A stretch of DNA of 8,688 nucleotides from the NCBI GenBank assembly GCA_003153875.1, contig PMBY01000331.1:81539-90226 (forward strand), written 5' to 3'. Origin of the DNA: Myxococcales bacterium (GTDB lineage Bacteria; Myxococcota; Polyangia; Fen-1088). Below, piece by piece: positions 1 through 6,319 of this stretch; positions within the stretch are counted from its first letter, which is position 1; every line of letters starts with the position of its first letter. The notes under the pieces are model-generated. The model saw only the letters and a program-made list of their open reading frames with translations. It made no database searches and had not been told where the DNA came from. Position numbers and translations under genes: made by a program.

Positions 1-144
1 GAACTGCGCGCCGAGACCCTTCTGGCCTGGCAAAGCAAGGGCAAGGGCAAGGGTCGCTTCATCGCCACCCGCACGCCATCACGCCTGGCTGGCAAGTTGG
101 AAGCGGGCGGCGTGAGCGTGGGGGACAGCGTCTTGCAGCGCTAG
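1..144 (+). CDS. C-terminal fragment of an unrecognised protein (partial, 5' end outside window)
   Basis: Frame 1 is open from the first base to a TAG at 142-144 and gives 47 residues ending in ...GVSVGDSVLQR. Most codons end in G or C, as in the real genes of this window, which supports coding. The fragment is basic and hydrophilic and contains a Lys-Gly-Lys-Gly-Lys-Gly stretch encoded by three tandem CAAGGG hexamers. I see no motif that identifies a family. Phosphate transporters of the next gene's family are often preceded by a PhoU-like (DUF47) gene, but this tail does not look like the helical end of such a protein. Function unknown; the reading frame is moderately secure. Confidence 0.5.
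   Translation, partial: ELRAETLLAWQSKGKGKGRFIATRTPSRLAGKLEAGGVSVGDSVLQR
36..53 (+). repeat. Three tandem CAAGGG hexamers
   Basis: Three perfect in-frame copies of a six-base unit sit inside the partial upstream gene and encode alternating Lys and Gly. A change in copy number would not shift the frame. It is short and may simply be low-complexity coding sequence. Confidence 0.6.
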
Positions 145-210
145 TCGGGCGGCTTCGCGTGGGGAGCCCGCCGGCTTCGCCATGTCAATAACACGCCGCT
201 GGCCGAGAGG

Positions 211-237
211 GTCGCGTTCGTGGTACAGGAACGCGAC
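211..237. repeat. Perfect 9-bp inverted repeat with 9-nt loop
   Basis: GTCGCGTTC at 211-219 is the exact reverse complement of GAACGCGAC at 229-237, separated by nine bases. It lies about 78 bases before the transporter start. No run of T follows on either strand, so it is not a classical intrinsic terminator. It could be an operator for a dimeric regulator or a hairpin in the leader RNA. A second arm pair, TTCGTG (217-222) and CACGAA (237-242), overlaps it and would compete. Confidence 0.6.
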
Positions 238-255
238 ACGAAGCACGCAGGTGTC

Positions 256-283
256 CTGCCGATGACAACTATCTGCCGCGACA
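256..283 (+). repeat. Imperfect direct repeat (CTGCCG...GACA, two copies)
   Basis: CTGCCGATGACA at 256-267 is followed by CTGCCGCGACA at 273-283, starts 17 bases apart, and the second copy is one base shorter. Two in-phase half-sites before a phosphate transporter recall the direct-repeat layout of PhoB boxes. However, the bases do not match the E. coli CTGTCAT half-site and the spacing is not the usual 11 bp. A regulatory role is speculative. Confidence 0.3.
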
Positions 284-314
284 CGGCCTCTGCGCCCTTG
301 ATGTCCGTGCCCCC

Positions 315-1340
315 ATGAGCGCCTTGGATCTCAACCAAATCATCCTGATTGTCGTGGTGGTGGCCGCTGCCCTGGCCTTCGACTTCATCAACGGGTTTCA
401 CGACGCAGCCAACTCCATCGCTACCGTCGTCTCGACTCAGGTGCTGACGCCATTCCGCGCGGTTCTGTGGGCGGCATTCTTCAACGTCATTGCTTTCGCT
501 CTCTTCAAGCTTCATGTGGCCGGCACTATCGGCAAGGGGATCATCGACCCCGCCGTGGTGGACATGGCGGTTATCATTGGCGCGCTGACCGGGGCCATCG
601 CCTGGAACCTGCTCACCTGGTGGTGGGGCCTCCCGTCCAGTTCCTCCCACGCCCTGGTGGGCGGCTTGATCGGCGCCGGAGTATCGAAGGCGGGACTCGG
701 TATCCTGGGCTGGCAAAAGATCGGCAGCACGGCTGCGTTCATCTTCCTGTCGCCCCTGATCGGCTACCTTGCTTCATCGATACTAGCGCTTACCGGGTCT
801 TGGATATTCCGCAAAGCCACTCCAGGACGCGTGGACAAGTGGTTCCGACGCCTGCAGCTCGTGTCCTCGGCCATGCTCAGCATCAACCACGGCGGCAACG
901 ACGCACAGAAGACCATGGGGATCATCGCCGTGCTGCTCTACTCGCAGGGCCTGCTGGGCGAGGAATTCCACACCGCTGGGCGCATTCCAGTCTGGATCGT
1001 CTTTGCGTGCTACTTGGCCATGGGACTCGGCACCATGGCTGGCGGCTGGCGCATCGTCAAGACCATGGGAATGCGACTGACCAAGTTGCGTCCCTTTACC
1101 GGATTTTGTGCTGAAGCGGGAGGCTCGCTGGCCATCTTCATTGCGACGTCCATGGGAATTCCCGTGTCGACGACTCACACCATTACCGGTTCCATTGTGG
1201 GAGTGGGCACCGTGTCCAACCCGGGCCGCGTTCGCTGGGGCGTGGCCAGTCGCATTCTGTGGGCCTGGATCTTCACCATCCCGGCCTCGGCCGCCATCGC
1301 CGCGGTGACCTACTTCGTGGCCCGCGCGCTCGGCGTGTAG
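315..1340 (+). CDS. Inorganic phosphate transporter, PiT family
   Basis: A 341-residue integral inner-membrane protein that should import inorganic phosphate coupled to a cation (H+ or Na+), as known for the PiT family. It has the family's two inverted signature repeats: GFHDAANSIAT at residues 27-37 and NHGGNDAQKTMG at 191-202. Their Asp and Asn residues (D30, N33, N195, D196) match the ion/phosphate-binding signature. Also present are the serine-rich PSSSSHAL (107-114) and VSTTHTITGSIVG (284-296) segments. Hydrophobic stretches near 8-24, 45-65, 83-105, 138-162, 195-210, 225-242, 265-282 and 310-337 fit a multi-span protein; the hydrophilic region near 165-180 fits the central cytoplasmic loop between halves. 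ATG 315 is the only plausible start, although no strong Shine-Dalgarno precedes it. It converges on the minus-strand gene with 7 nt between. No DUF47/PhoU-like partner is seen. Whether it is high- or low-affinity cannot be told. Confidence 0.95.
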   Translation: MSALDLNQIILIVVVVAAALAFDFINGFHDAANSIATVVSTQVLTPFRAVLWAAFFNVIAFALFKLHVAGTIGKGIIDPAVVDMAVIIGALTGAIAWNLLTWWWGLPSSSSHALVGGLIGAGVSKAGLGILGWQKIGSTAAFIFLSPLIGYLASSILALTGSWIFRKATPGRVDKWFRRLQLVSSAMLSINHGGNDAQKTMGIIAVLLYSQGLLGEEFHTAGRIPVWIVFACYLAMGLGTMAGGWRIVKTMGMRLTKLRPFTGFCAEAGGSLAIFIATSMGIPVSTTHTITGSIVGVGTVSNPGRVRWGVASRILWAWIFTIPASAAIAAVTYFVARALGV

Positions 1341-1347
1341 ATCGCCC

Positions 1348-2799
1348 TCAGGGCAGCGTCACTTCGCCTGCGGCCACGAAAGGCCCACCGACGTCGCGTG
1401 CACGCAGTACCGCGGCCAGCTTCCTAGCCCCGGCCGGCGGACTGACCACGATCTCGCCACCTGGTGCAAGCGAGGCCGCAGTTCCCGGCAGCTCACGCCG
1501 ACGCCCGCTTCCGTCCTCGGCAAACACGCGTAGCGCCCCGCCCTCCTTCACCTCACCGCCCAGGCGAACCGTCACGCTCGTTCCCGCAGCCGTCATCTCC
1601 AGGTGCGCCCGCAACAGATGGTTGAGCAGGCCCCCTGCGTAGCCGGCAATCTCAGGCAGCAGCGCGCGCGCCATGTCCGCATAGACGGCGTCATCGAGGA
1701 AGAAGCGCACCTGCGTCCCGCTGTTTTCGTAGGCGAGCACACGATGGCCGTCCAGGGCCAAGTAGTGGCGACTCTGCGCCGGCCGCAGGACCAGCGAGGA
1801 CAGCGTGGGCGAGGGAAACCCCAACGATTCGCGCGCCCGGCGAACCACGTCAGCTACTTTGGTGTCCCGCTCGATCGAGACATCGGCGGGGATGGTGCCC
1901 TCGGAGAAGAAACGACGCTGGGTACGATTAGCCAGTCCCTTGCCATCGGCAGACGCGAAGAAGCTGGCGATGTCGGGGCGGGACACCGGCGCAGCCGCGG
2001 CAGGAAGCCCCGAGTGGCCGTAGTGCTCCGCCACGAATTGCTCGTAGGCCGAACCATCGTCCCGCTGCAAGAACGCGCCCCGGAAATCGTTGCGCACAAA
2101 GGCTGGTTGCCCGGCGTCTTCAAGCACCGCCAGCACCCCGCCCAGTGCCAGCAGTGCCCGCACCAGGGCCGATTCGCGCGCGCCCGGTTCAGCCAAGCTG
2201 ACGGCGCGCTCCCAGTTGTCGAGCAGGACGGGAATGCCCAGGTCATTGCCAGGCGACCAGATCCAGTCCAGCGCGGACTTGCCCTCCAGGGTGAAGGCCG
2301 TGCCCGCAACCAGCCCACGCACGCTCGTGCCGCCATTGAACAGCAGGCGCAGGCCGTGGGCGAAACCTGAAAGGCCGGGATCATCGTGCAGGCCTTTCCC
2401 GGTTGCCGGATCAAGGAAGTCATTCGCGCCACGCTCGGGCGGCGTCTTGGCCAACACCGCGCCCGCCACCACCCACTGGCCCGCGCCCGCCACGCCGTCA
2501 GGTCCGGGCCGGTAACCGCCCGCCGGATCAAGCGCGTCGAGCCGAGCTTGCAAGGCCCGTCGCTCGTCTTGGTCGAAGAGGTCGAGGCCGATGTGCAAAG
2601 GTTCGAGGAGTCCCAGCGGTCGTCCCAGATGGGCGAGCACCTGGTGCAGACGAGAGGCTTCCACGGCTCGCTCGGTCAACCCGGCATGCGTGGTGGCGGG
2701 CTCATAGGCGCGTGCGGCCGGATGGCCGAACAACGCCCACGCACCCACGAGTGCCGCCAAATTGAACCGCGCGCGGATGAGCAAGCTTGGGCGCTTCAC
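1348..2799 (-). CDS. Secreted zinc-dependent phospholipase C/P1-nuclease-like fold protein, probably degenerate at the metal site
   Basis: 483 residues from a GTG at 2799. A Sec signal peptide covers residues 1-31, with a basic start, a hydrophobic core at about 13-24 and an Ala-Arg-Ala cleavage site before Tyr32. The mature protein resembles the zinc-dependent phospholipase C/S1-P1 nuclease fold. Seen are an N-terminal aromatic plus His (YEPATTHAGLTERAV, H38), NDFLDPATGKGL (126-137), LGGVLAVLEDAGQPAFVRND (219-238), LANRTQRRFFSEGTIP (289-304) and a helix ending LLPEIAGYAGGLLNHLLR (380-397). From memory of the family, the usual motifs are NHFYDP, LxHLLxD and PxH. Here those His positions appear to be Asp127, Ala224 and Phe234, so catalysis is doubtful. 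Residues from about 400 look like a beta-rich C-terminal domain. The start overlaps the lipoprotein stop (GTGA), suggesting translational coupling. The fold assignment is by motif only, and the role is unknown. The gene is surely coding. Confidence 0.6.
   Translation of the reverse strand: MKRPSLLIRARFNLAALVGAWALFGHPAARAYEPATTHAGLTERAVEASRLHQVLAHLGRPLGLLEPLHIGLDLFDQDERRALQARLDALDPAGGYRPGPDGVAGAGQWVVAGAVLAKTPPERGANDFLDPATGKGLHDDPGLSGFAHGLRLLFNGGTSVRGLVAGTAFTLEGKSALDWIWSPGNDLGIPVLLDNWERAVSLAEPGARESALVRALLALGGVLAVLEDAGQPAFVRNDFRGAFLQRDDGSAYEQFVAEHYGHSGLPAAAAPVSRPDIASFFASADGKGLANRTQRRFFSEGTIPADVSIERDTKVADVVRRARESLGFPSPTLSSLVLRPAQSRHYLALDGHRVLAYENSGTQVRFFLDDAVYADMARALLPEIAGYAGGLLNHLLRAHLEMTAAGTSVTVRLGGEVKEGGALRVFAEDGSGRRRELPGTAASLAPGGEIVVSPPAGARKLAAVLRARDVGGPFVAAGEVTLP
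2796..2799 (-). other. GTGA stop/start overlap between lipoprotein and phospholipase-like genes
   Basis: On the minus strand the GTG start of the downstream gene (2799-2797) shares two bases with the TGA stop of the lipoprotein gene (2798-2796). Such four-base overlaps normally indicate translational coupling, so the two envelope proteins are likely made in linked amounts. Confidence 0.8.
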
Positions 2800-3962
2800 G
2801 GCTTGCCTCCTGGCGCGAACGCCGGGCCCGACGCAGGCAGAAGCCCGGTACTCTCGGGTGAGGGCAGCGTGACCTCGGGCAAATGGCTCTCCGCCAGCTT
2901 GGCAAGGCGCAGGATCATCGAGGGCTCAGAGCACTGGCCAAGGCCGCAACTCAGTTGCATCACGACCCCTTTCTCGCGCAGCAAGAAAGCGAACCCGGTC
3001 ACGTCGCCACCTCTGGCTCGCAAGGATGCATCTCCCATCTCTTCGGTCGCAACGGCGCTCGGAAGATCGCCGAGCAAACTCCTAAATTGCGCCTCGGCGG
3101 CTTCCGACCCGATGGCCCACACCCGCAGTCCGACGTCATGGGTCTCGGGCTTGTCGCTGGCCTTGAAGTGACGGCTGTCATATACGTCGCTGGTCGCCCG
3201 GTCAGCCAACTTGCCCACTTCGAACTTCCCCGCGTACCCGGTCACGCCACGCACCTCGTCCTCGGACAGAAGCGGAGAGATGTCGAGCGCAGATGAGGAA
3301 CCGACCCGCGCAGCTTCTGCCGGACGCTCGGAAGCGCTTGCGGGCGAGGCCCCATCAAGCTCCAGTCCCGCCGGCTGCACCTCCCAGGCCGCTGCCGCGC
3401 GGATGGCGGGACCGCCGCCCAAGAAAGCCAAGTGCCTGAAGTGGGACATGGAGGACTGCCATTTCTCCAAACGCACCCGCGTTCCCCTCTGGGCGAAGTC
3501 GCTGCGCGGCTCTCCCGTTGGGAAGATGCCGTCGCTGCGCCAGGCCACGTACCCCCGCCGGTAGACGATGAGCGTGAACCGTCGCAGGCGGCCCCCCTCG
3601 CCCCTTGGCAGATCTGCGGGGATTTTGAGCCGATAGCGGCCGTCTGCTCCCGTTTCGGCTACCGCCTCCAGCGCGGCGGCCGGCCCCTGCAGTCCGATAC
3701 CGCGCTCGAATGCCCACGCTCCTGCCACCACGGCTCCCGCCAGGGGACGGTCGGTTTCGCCGTCGACGACCAACCCATCAAAGGGGCCCAGCAGATCGCC
3801 AGGCCGCAGCGTGTCCGGGCGTGCCGAAAATGGTGCGTTCTCCACCACGGGGCCGCACGACGACACAAGCGCGGCCAGCCAGGCGGCTATGGTCAACTTC
3901 GCCAAGAACCCGCTTCGGGCGGATTTGACGCTCTTCGGAATCGTTGGTATTAATTGCTGCAC
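2796..3962 (-). CDS. Predicted lipoprotein with a carboxypeptidase-regulatory-like domain
   Basis: Numbered from the GTG at 3962 (388 residues), a basic n-region (K10, K13, R16, K22) leads to a hydrophobic core and the lipobox VSSC, with Cys36 as the lipidated residue. The protein should sit in the cell envelope. Residues about 58-166 look like a beta-sandwich carboxypeptidase-regulatory/CNA-B-like domain (GLVVDGETDRPLAGAVV, then GADGRYRLKIP), common in surface and transport proteins. A low-complexity Ala/Ser-rich linker (about 196-226) precedes a C-terminal domain of unknown type (about 227-362) with a close cysteine pair (C339, C344). No ATG start exists. TTG 3905 (lipobox Cys at 17) would clear a plus-strand promoter at 3925-3953 and is a strong alternative. 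TTG 4064 would leave only 12 nt to the divergent gene and is less likely. The stop overlaps the next gene's GTG start, so the two are probably co-translated. Function not recognised. Confidence 0.7.
   Translation of the reverse strand: MQQLIPTIPKSVKSARSGFLAKLTIAAWLAALVSSCGPVVENAPFSARPDTLRPGDLLGPFDGLVVDGETDRPLAGAVVAGAWAFERGIGLQGPAAALEAVAETGADGRYRLKIPADLPRGEGGRLRRFTLIVYRRGYVAWRSDGIFPTGEPRSDFAQRGTRVRLEKWQSSMSHFRHLAFLGGGPAIRAAAAWEVQPAGLELDGASPASASERPAEAARVGSSSALDISPLLSEDEVRGVTGYAGKFEVGKLADRATSDVYDSRHFKASDKPETHDVGLRVWAIGSEAAEAQFRSLLGDLPSAVATEEMGDASLRARGGDVTGFAFLLREKGVVMQLSCGLGQCSEPSMILRLAKLAESHLPEVTLPSPESTGLLPASGPAFAPGGKP
3925..3953 (+). promoter_or_regulatory. Putative sigma70-type promoter for the FHA-phosphatase-kinase operon
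   Basis: TTGACG at 3925-3930 matches five of six -35 consensus bases. After exactly 17 bases comes TATTAA (3948-3953), four of six matches to TATAAT, preceded by TG one base upstream as in extended -10 elements. It lies in a locally AT-richer patch. Transcription would start near 3960 and leave a leader of about 117 nt before the FHA gene. It falls within the lipoprotein signal-peptide region if that gene starts at GTG 3962, but upstream of it if the start is TTG 3905. Confidence 0.45.
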
Positions 3963-4053
3963 GATGAATGGGTGGGTGTCATGCCCGTCTCGACAGTGAA
4001 CGTCCCGCTCGCCTTCTAGTAGAGGATGGGCTGCCTTGCAACGGTCGCCGGCG

Positions 4054-4076
4054 CTTTCTAGCAACGACTAGCGAAG
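4054..4076 (+). promoter_or_regulatory. Possible hairpin directly before the FHA gene start
   Basis: CTT and CTAG (4054-4061) can pair with CTAG and AAG (4068-4076) around a six-base loop, with a small internal mismatch. The structure ends at the base before the ATG, where a Shine-Dalgarno would lie. No good Shine-Dalgarno is visible for this gene. The pairing is weak and may be chance. Confidence 0.25.
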
Positions 4077-4985
4077 ATGCTCATTAGCTGTCTCCAATGT
4101 GGCGGGGCGCTCGCGGAGGGCGCTGCCTTCTGCCAACGCTGCGGCGCTCCCGTGGGGTTGCCGTCCGTGACGGACTCGGCCCTGCTCTGCGCTGGATGTG
4201 GCAATCAGAACCCGATGGGGACCAACTTCTGCCACGCCTGCGGCCGCCGTCTCGGCCACACCACTCCGATGAGCGCCGACGCCTCGGCGGCCCTGGCCGC
4301 GGCGGTGGCAGCCCGGCCCTCGGTCGCGGCGGCTCGCCAGGCTGGTGGGCCGCGATTGGTAGCCGTGCGACGCGACGGCAGTGACGGCGAGTCGTACCCA
4401 CTCGCCGGCGATCAGGTGGACATTGGGCGCAGTGAAGGCGATCTCCATTTCGATGATCCGCACCTCGCCCCACGCCATGCCCGCATCACCCTGCGCGCAG
4501 GCCAACACGTGATCACACCCCTTGAGAACCGCAACGGTGTCTACCGACGTATCGGCCAACCGGTGGAACTGGCGGACGGCAACCTGATTCTGGTCGGCAA
4601 GCAGGTCTTGCGCTTCGAGTTCTTGTCCGATGTCGAGAAGACCCTGCGTCCCGCCGTCGAGCACGGCATAGTCCTGTTCGGCACGCCGCTCAAGGCGCCC
4701 TGGGGACGGCTGCGCCAGCTCACCTCGGCAGGAACCAGCCGTGACATGTTCCACCTCACCCGCAGTGACCTCGTGCTGGGCCGCGAACAGGGCGACATCG
4801 TTTTCTCCGACGATGAATTCATGTCGCGCCGACACGCCCTGCTTCAGTTTCGTAATGGCAGCGCGCTCTTGTCCGACCTGGGCAGCTCGAACGGCACCTT
4901 CGTCCGCCTCACCGGGCAACACCCTCTGGCCCCCGGAGAAATGATTCGGCTCGGCGATGAACTCTTGCGCTTCGAGATAAGTTGA
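4077..4985 (+). CDS. Double zinc-ribbon, double FHA-domain signalling protein
   Basis: 302 residues, soluble, no signal peptide or membrane span. The N-terminus has two zinc ribbons: C5-x2-C8 with C19-x2-C22, and C38-x2-C41 with C52-x2-C55. An Ala-rich linker (66-90) leads to two forkhead-associated domains, folds that bind phosphothreonine peptides. FHA1 covers about 93-182 (GR at 117-118, RHA at 133-135, NG at 153-154). FHA2 covers about 200-301 and has the full set: GR at 235-236, SRRH at 250-253 and SSNGTF at 270-275. In FHA1 the Ser of the SxxH motif is Ala131, so only FHA2 looks fully competent for phosphothreonine. It is first in the operon with a PP2C phosphatase and a kinase that carries a similar zinc ribbon, so it is a likely kinase substrate or adaptor. 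Start ATG 4077 places the first zinc ligand at residue 5, which looks natural. Confidence 0.88.
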   Translation: MLISCLQCGGALAEGAAFCQRCGAPVGLPSVTDSALLCAGCGNQNPMGTNFCHACGRRLGHTTPMSADASAALAAAVAARPSVAAARQAGGPRLVAVRRDGSDGESYPLAGDQVDIGRSEGDLHFDDPHLAPRHARITLRAGQHVITPLENRNGVYRRIGQPVELADGNLILVGKQVLRFEFLSDVEKTLRPAVEHGIVLFGTPLKAPWGRLRQLTSAGTSRDMFHLTRSDLVLGREQGDIVFSDDEFMSRRHALLQFRNGSALLSDLGSSNGTFVRLTGQHPLAPGEMIRLGDELLRFEIS

Positions 4986-5041
4986 GGCGAAGCTTGTGGG
5001 CGAAAGCGAAACAAACGTCACGATGAGTCAGAGCCTCCCGC

Positions 5042-6319
5042 ATGGCAAGCTCTTCTGAAATCAAGATCACGGTCTGTGGCAAGACCGACGTGGGTCAGTT
5101 GCGTGAGCACAACGAGGACAACTTCCTCGTTGTGGATTTTGCCCATGTGGAAAAGCCCTCGCCTGAAATCTCGCTCGACTTTTCGCTTGGGGAGAAAGGG
5201 GCTCTGTTTCTGGTGTGCGACGGCATGGGCGGTGCCGCCGCGGGCGAAGTCGCCTCCACCATGGCCGTCGAATCCATCTCGACGACGGTCGGCGGCGGCG
5301 GACCGCTAACGCGCGAACGTTTTGCGCGTCGCCTGCGCCGCGCGATCGAAGCTGCCAACGACAGCATCTTCGCCCAATCGCGCGACAACCAGAACGAGCG
5401 CGGTATGGGCACGACCTGCACGGCGGTTGGATTGGTCGACTCCACCTTGCTGATAGGACAGATCGGCGATTCGCGCTGCTACATCTGGCGCGGCGGTCGC
5501 CTGAGCCAAGTAACCAAGGACCAATCTCTGGCCTGGCAGCTCATCGAGGCCGGAGCCATGACCCTAGAAGAGGCCAAAGGCTTCGAGCACGCGAACATCA
5601 TCCTGCAAGCGCTGGGCGTCCAGGAAAAGGTCGAGGTCGTGCTCTCGCAAGTCTCGCTCCGTCGCGGCGACCTGATCCTGGTTTGCTCGGATGGCTTGCA
5701 CGGCCCGGTCAGCGACGACGAAATCAAGCAGATACTGCTTGATGAGCCCGACGTGAAAAAGGCCTGTGAGCGGCTCATCGCGTGCGCCAATGCGCACGAT
5801 GGCCCCGACAACATCACGGTGGTGCTGGCCCGATTTGATGGTGAAGGCCTGCCTGAGTCGGGCACCGAGGATGCGGTGGCGTTTCTAGCGTACGACCCGG
5901 GTCAGGATCCGGAAGACCCTGAGCCGGAAAAACGCCCGCCGTCGCCCGAGCAGGTGACGGGCGAAATGGCCCCCGGAGAAGAACTGCGCGCCACCGCGTC
6001 CGACCTATCCGTGCCCGAGAAACCCGCTGCCAACAGCAGCCCCGCCGGGAAACCAGCCGCGACAACAGCTTTGCCCGCGCAGCCCATCCCGGAGGCTCGC
6101 TCTGTGCTTGCCTTTGTTCTGGTCACCCTGCTGGCGGCGCTGGCCGGAGCCCTGTTTCTGGTCTATCAGCGGGCCGCGATACCGGACCGCAGTTTCGAGA
6201 GGCCTGGCCTCATCTCGCACGGCAAGCTGGCGTCCCCGTCGGCCGCACCTCCCGCGGTTGTCCGTCCCCAGACGCTCGCAGCGCCCAACCATCCTGCTGA
6301 TGCCGGAAGAGAGCCCTAG
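5042..6319 (+). CDS. PP2C-family Ser/Thr protein phosphatase with a C-terminal membrane anchor
   Basis: 425 residues. Residues about 8-265 form a complete PPM/PP2C catalytic domain that should remove phosphate from Ser/Thr using two or more Mn/Mg ions. Seen are REHNEDN (21-27, metal ligand D26), CDGMGG (59-64, D60), GMGTT (121-125), GDSR (142-145), SDGL (216-219, D217) and GPDNITVV (254-261, D256). All core metal-binding Asp positions are present. A Pro/Glu/Ala-rich linker (about 285-352) leads to one transmembrane helix (about 354-375), then a 50-residue Pro/Ala-rich tail predicted to lie outside the cytoplasm. ATG 5042 is 56 bases after the FHA stop, with no terminator between, and only a weak Shine-Dalgarno. 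The TAG stop is directly followed by the kinase GTG start. It is the natural antagonist of that kinase, in the manner of PstP with PknA/PknB or PppA with PpkA. Confidence 0.93.
   Translation: MASSSEIKITVCGKTDVGQLREHNEDNFLVVDFAHVEKPSPEISLDFSLGEKGALFLVCDGMGGAAAGEVASTMAVESISTTVGGGGPLTRERFARRLRRAIEAANDSIFAQSRDNQNERGMGTTCTAVGLVDSTLLIGQIGDSRCYIWRGGRLSQVTKDQSLAWQLIEAGAMTLEEAKGFEHANIILQALGVQEKVEVVLSQVSLRRGDLILVCSDGLHGPVSDDEIKQILLDEPDVKKACERLIACANAHDGPDNITVVLARFDGEGLPESGTEDAVAFLAYDPGQDPEDPEPEKRPPSPEQVTGEMAPGEELRATASDLSVPEKPAANSSPAGKPAATTALPAQPIPEARSVLAFVLVTLLAALAGALFLVYQRAAIPDRSFERPGLISHGKLASPSAAPPAVVRPQTLAAPNHPADAGREP
6305..6313 (+). promoter_or_regulatory. Ribosome binding site for the kinase gene
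   Basis: GGAAGAGAG is purine-rich and lies six bases before GTG 6320, a good Shine-Dalgarno distance. It is inside the last codons of the phosphatase gene. It is too far (18 bases) to serve ATG 6332, so it favours the GTG start. ATG 6332 has only a weak GGGA at 6324-6327. Confidence 0.55.

Larger units (their letters stand above)
145..314. other. Gene-free region upstream of the phosphate transporter gene
   Basis: These 170 bases lie between the TAG of the upstream gene and the ATG of the transporter. No convincing ORF fills them. The transporter frame is open back to a TAA at 189-191 but has no ATG, GTG or TTG start upstream of 315. The region holds a perfect inverted repeat at 211-237, an imperfect direct repeat at 256-283, and a repeated CGGCTTCGC at 150-158 and 172-180. 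I could not find a clear -35/-10 pair or a T-tract typical of an intrinsic terminator. Confidence 0.6.

Noticed and set aside
1..144. Upstream fragment as the end of a PhoU-like (DUF47) partner of the phosphate transporter
   Set aside because: The visible tail lacks the helical pattern expected of that family's C-terminus, and the 170-nt gap argues against a tight operon.
141..716. Minus-strand open frame of 191 codons opposite the transporter gene
   Set aside because: It is antisense to the strongly recognisable PiT gene, has a low-complexity Gly/Asp/His-rich translation and no family motif; it is a GC-bias shadow.
1344..1354. GCCC-TCA-GGGC palindrome at the convergent junction as a terminator
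   Set aside because: The stem has only four pairs and a three-base loop, and no T-run follows on either strand.
1603..3171. Plus-strand open frames of about 255 and 261 codons opposite the phospholipase-like and lipoprotein genes
   Set aside because: The minus-strand genes have signal sequences, family-like motifs and a coupled junction; the plus-strand translations are Arg/Gln/Pro-rich without motifs.
4068..5021. Minus-strand open frame of 317 codons opposite the FHA gene
   Set aside because: It mirrors the whole zinc-ribbon/FHA gene, whose motifs are unmistakable; its own translation has no recognisable domain.
5023..5058. Short upstream ORF of 11 codons overlapping the PP2C start
   Set aside because: No Shine-Dalgarno precedes its ATG and nothing indicates translation; it could arise by chance.
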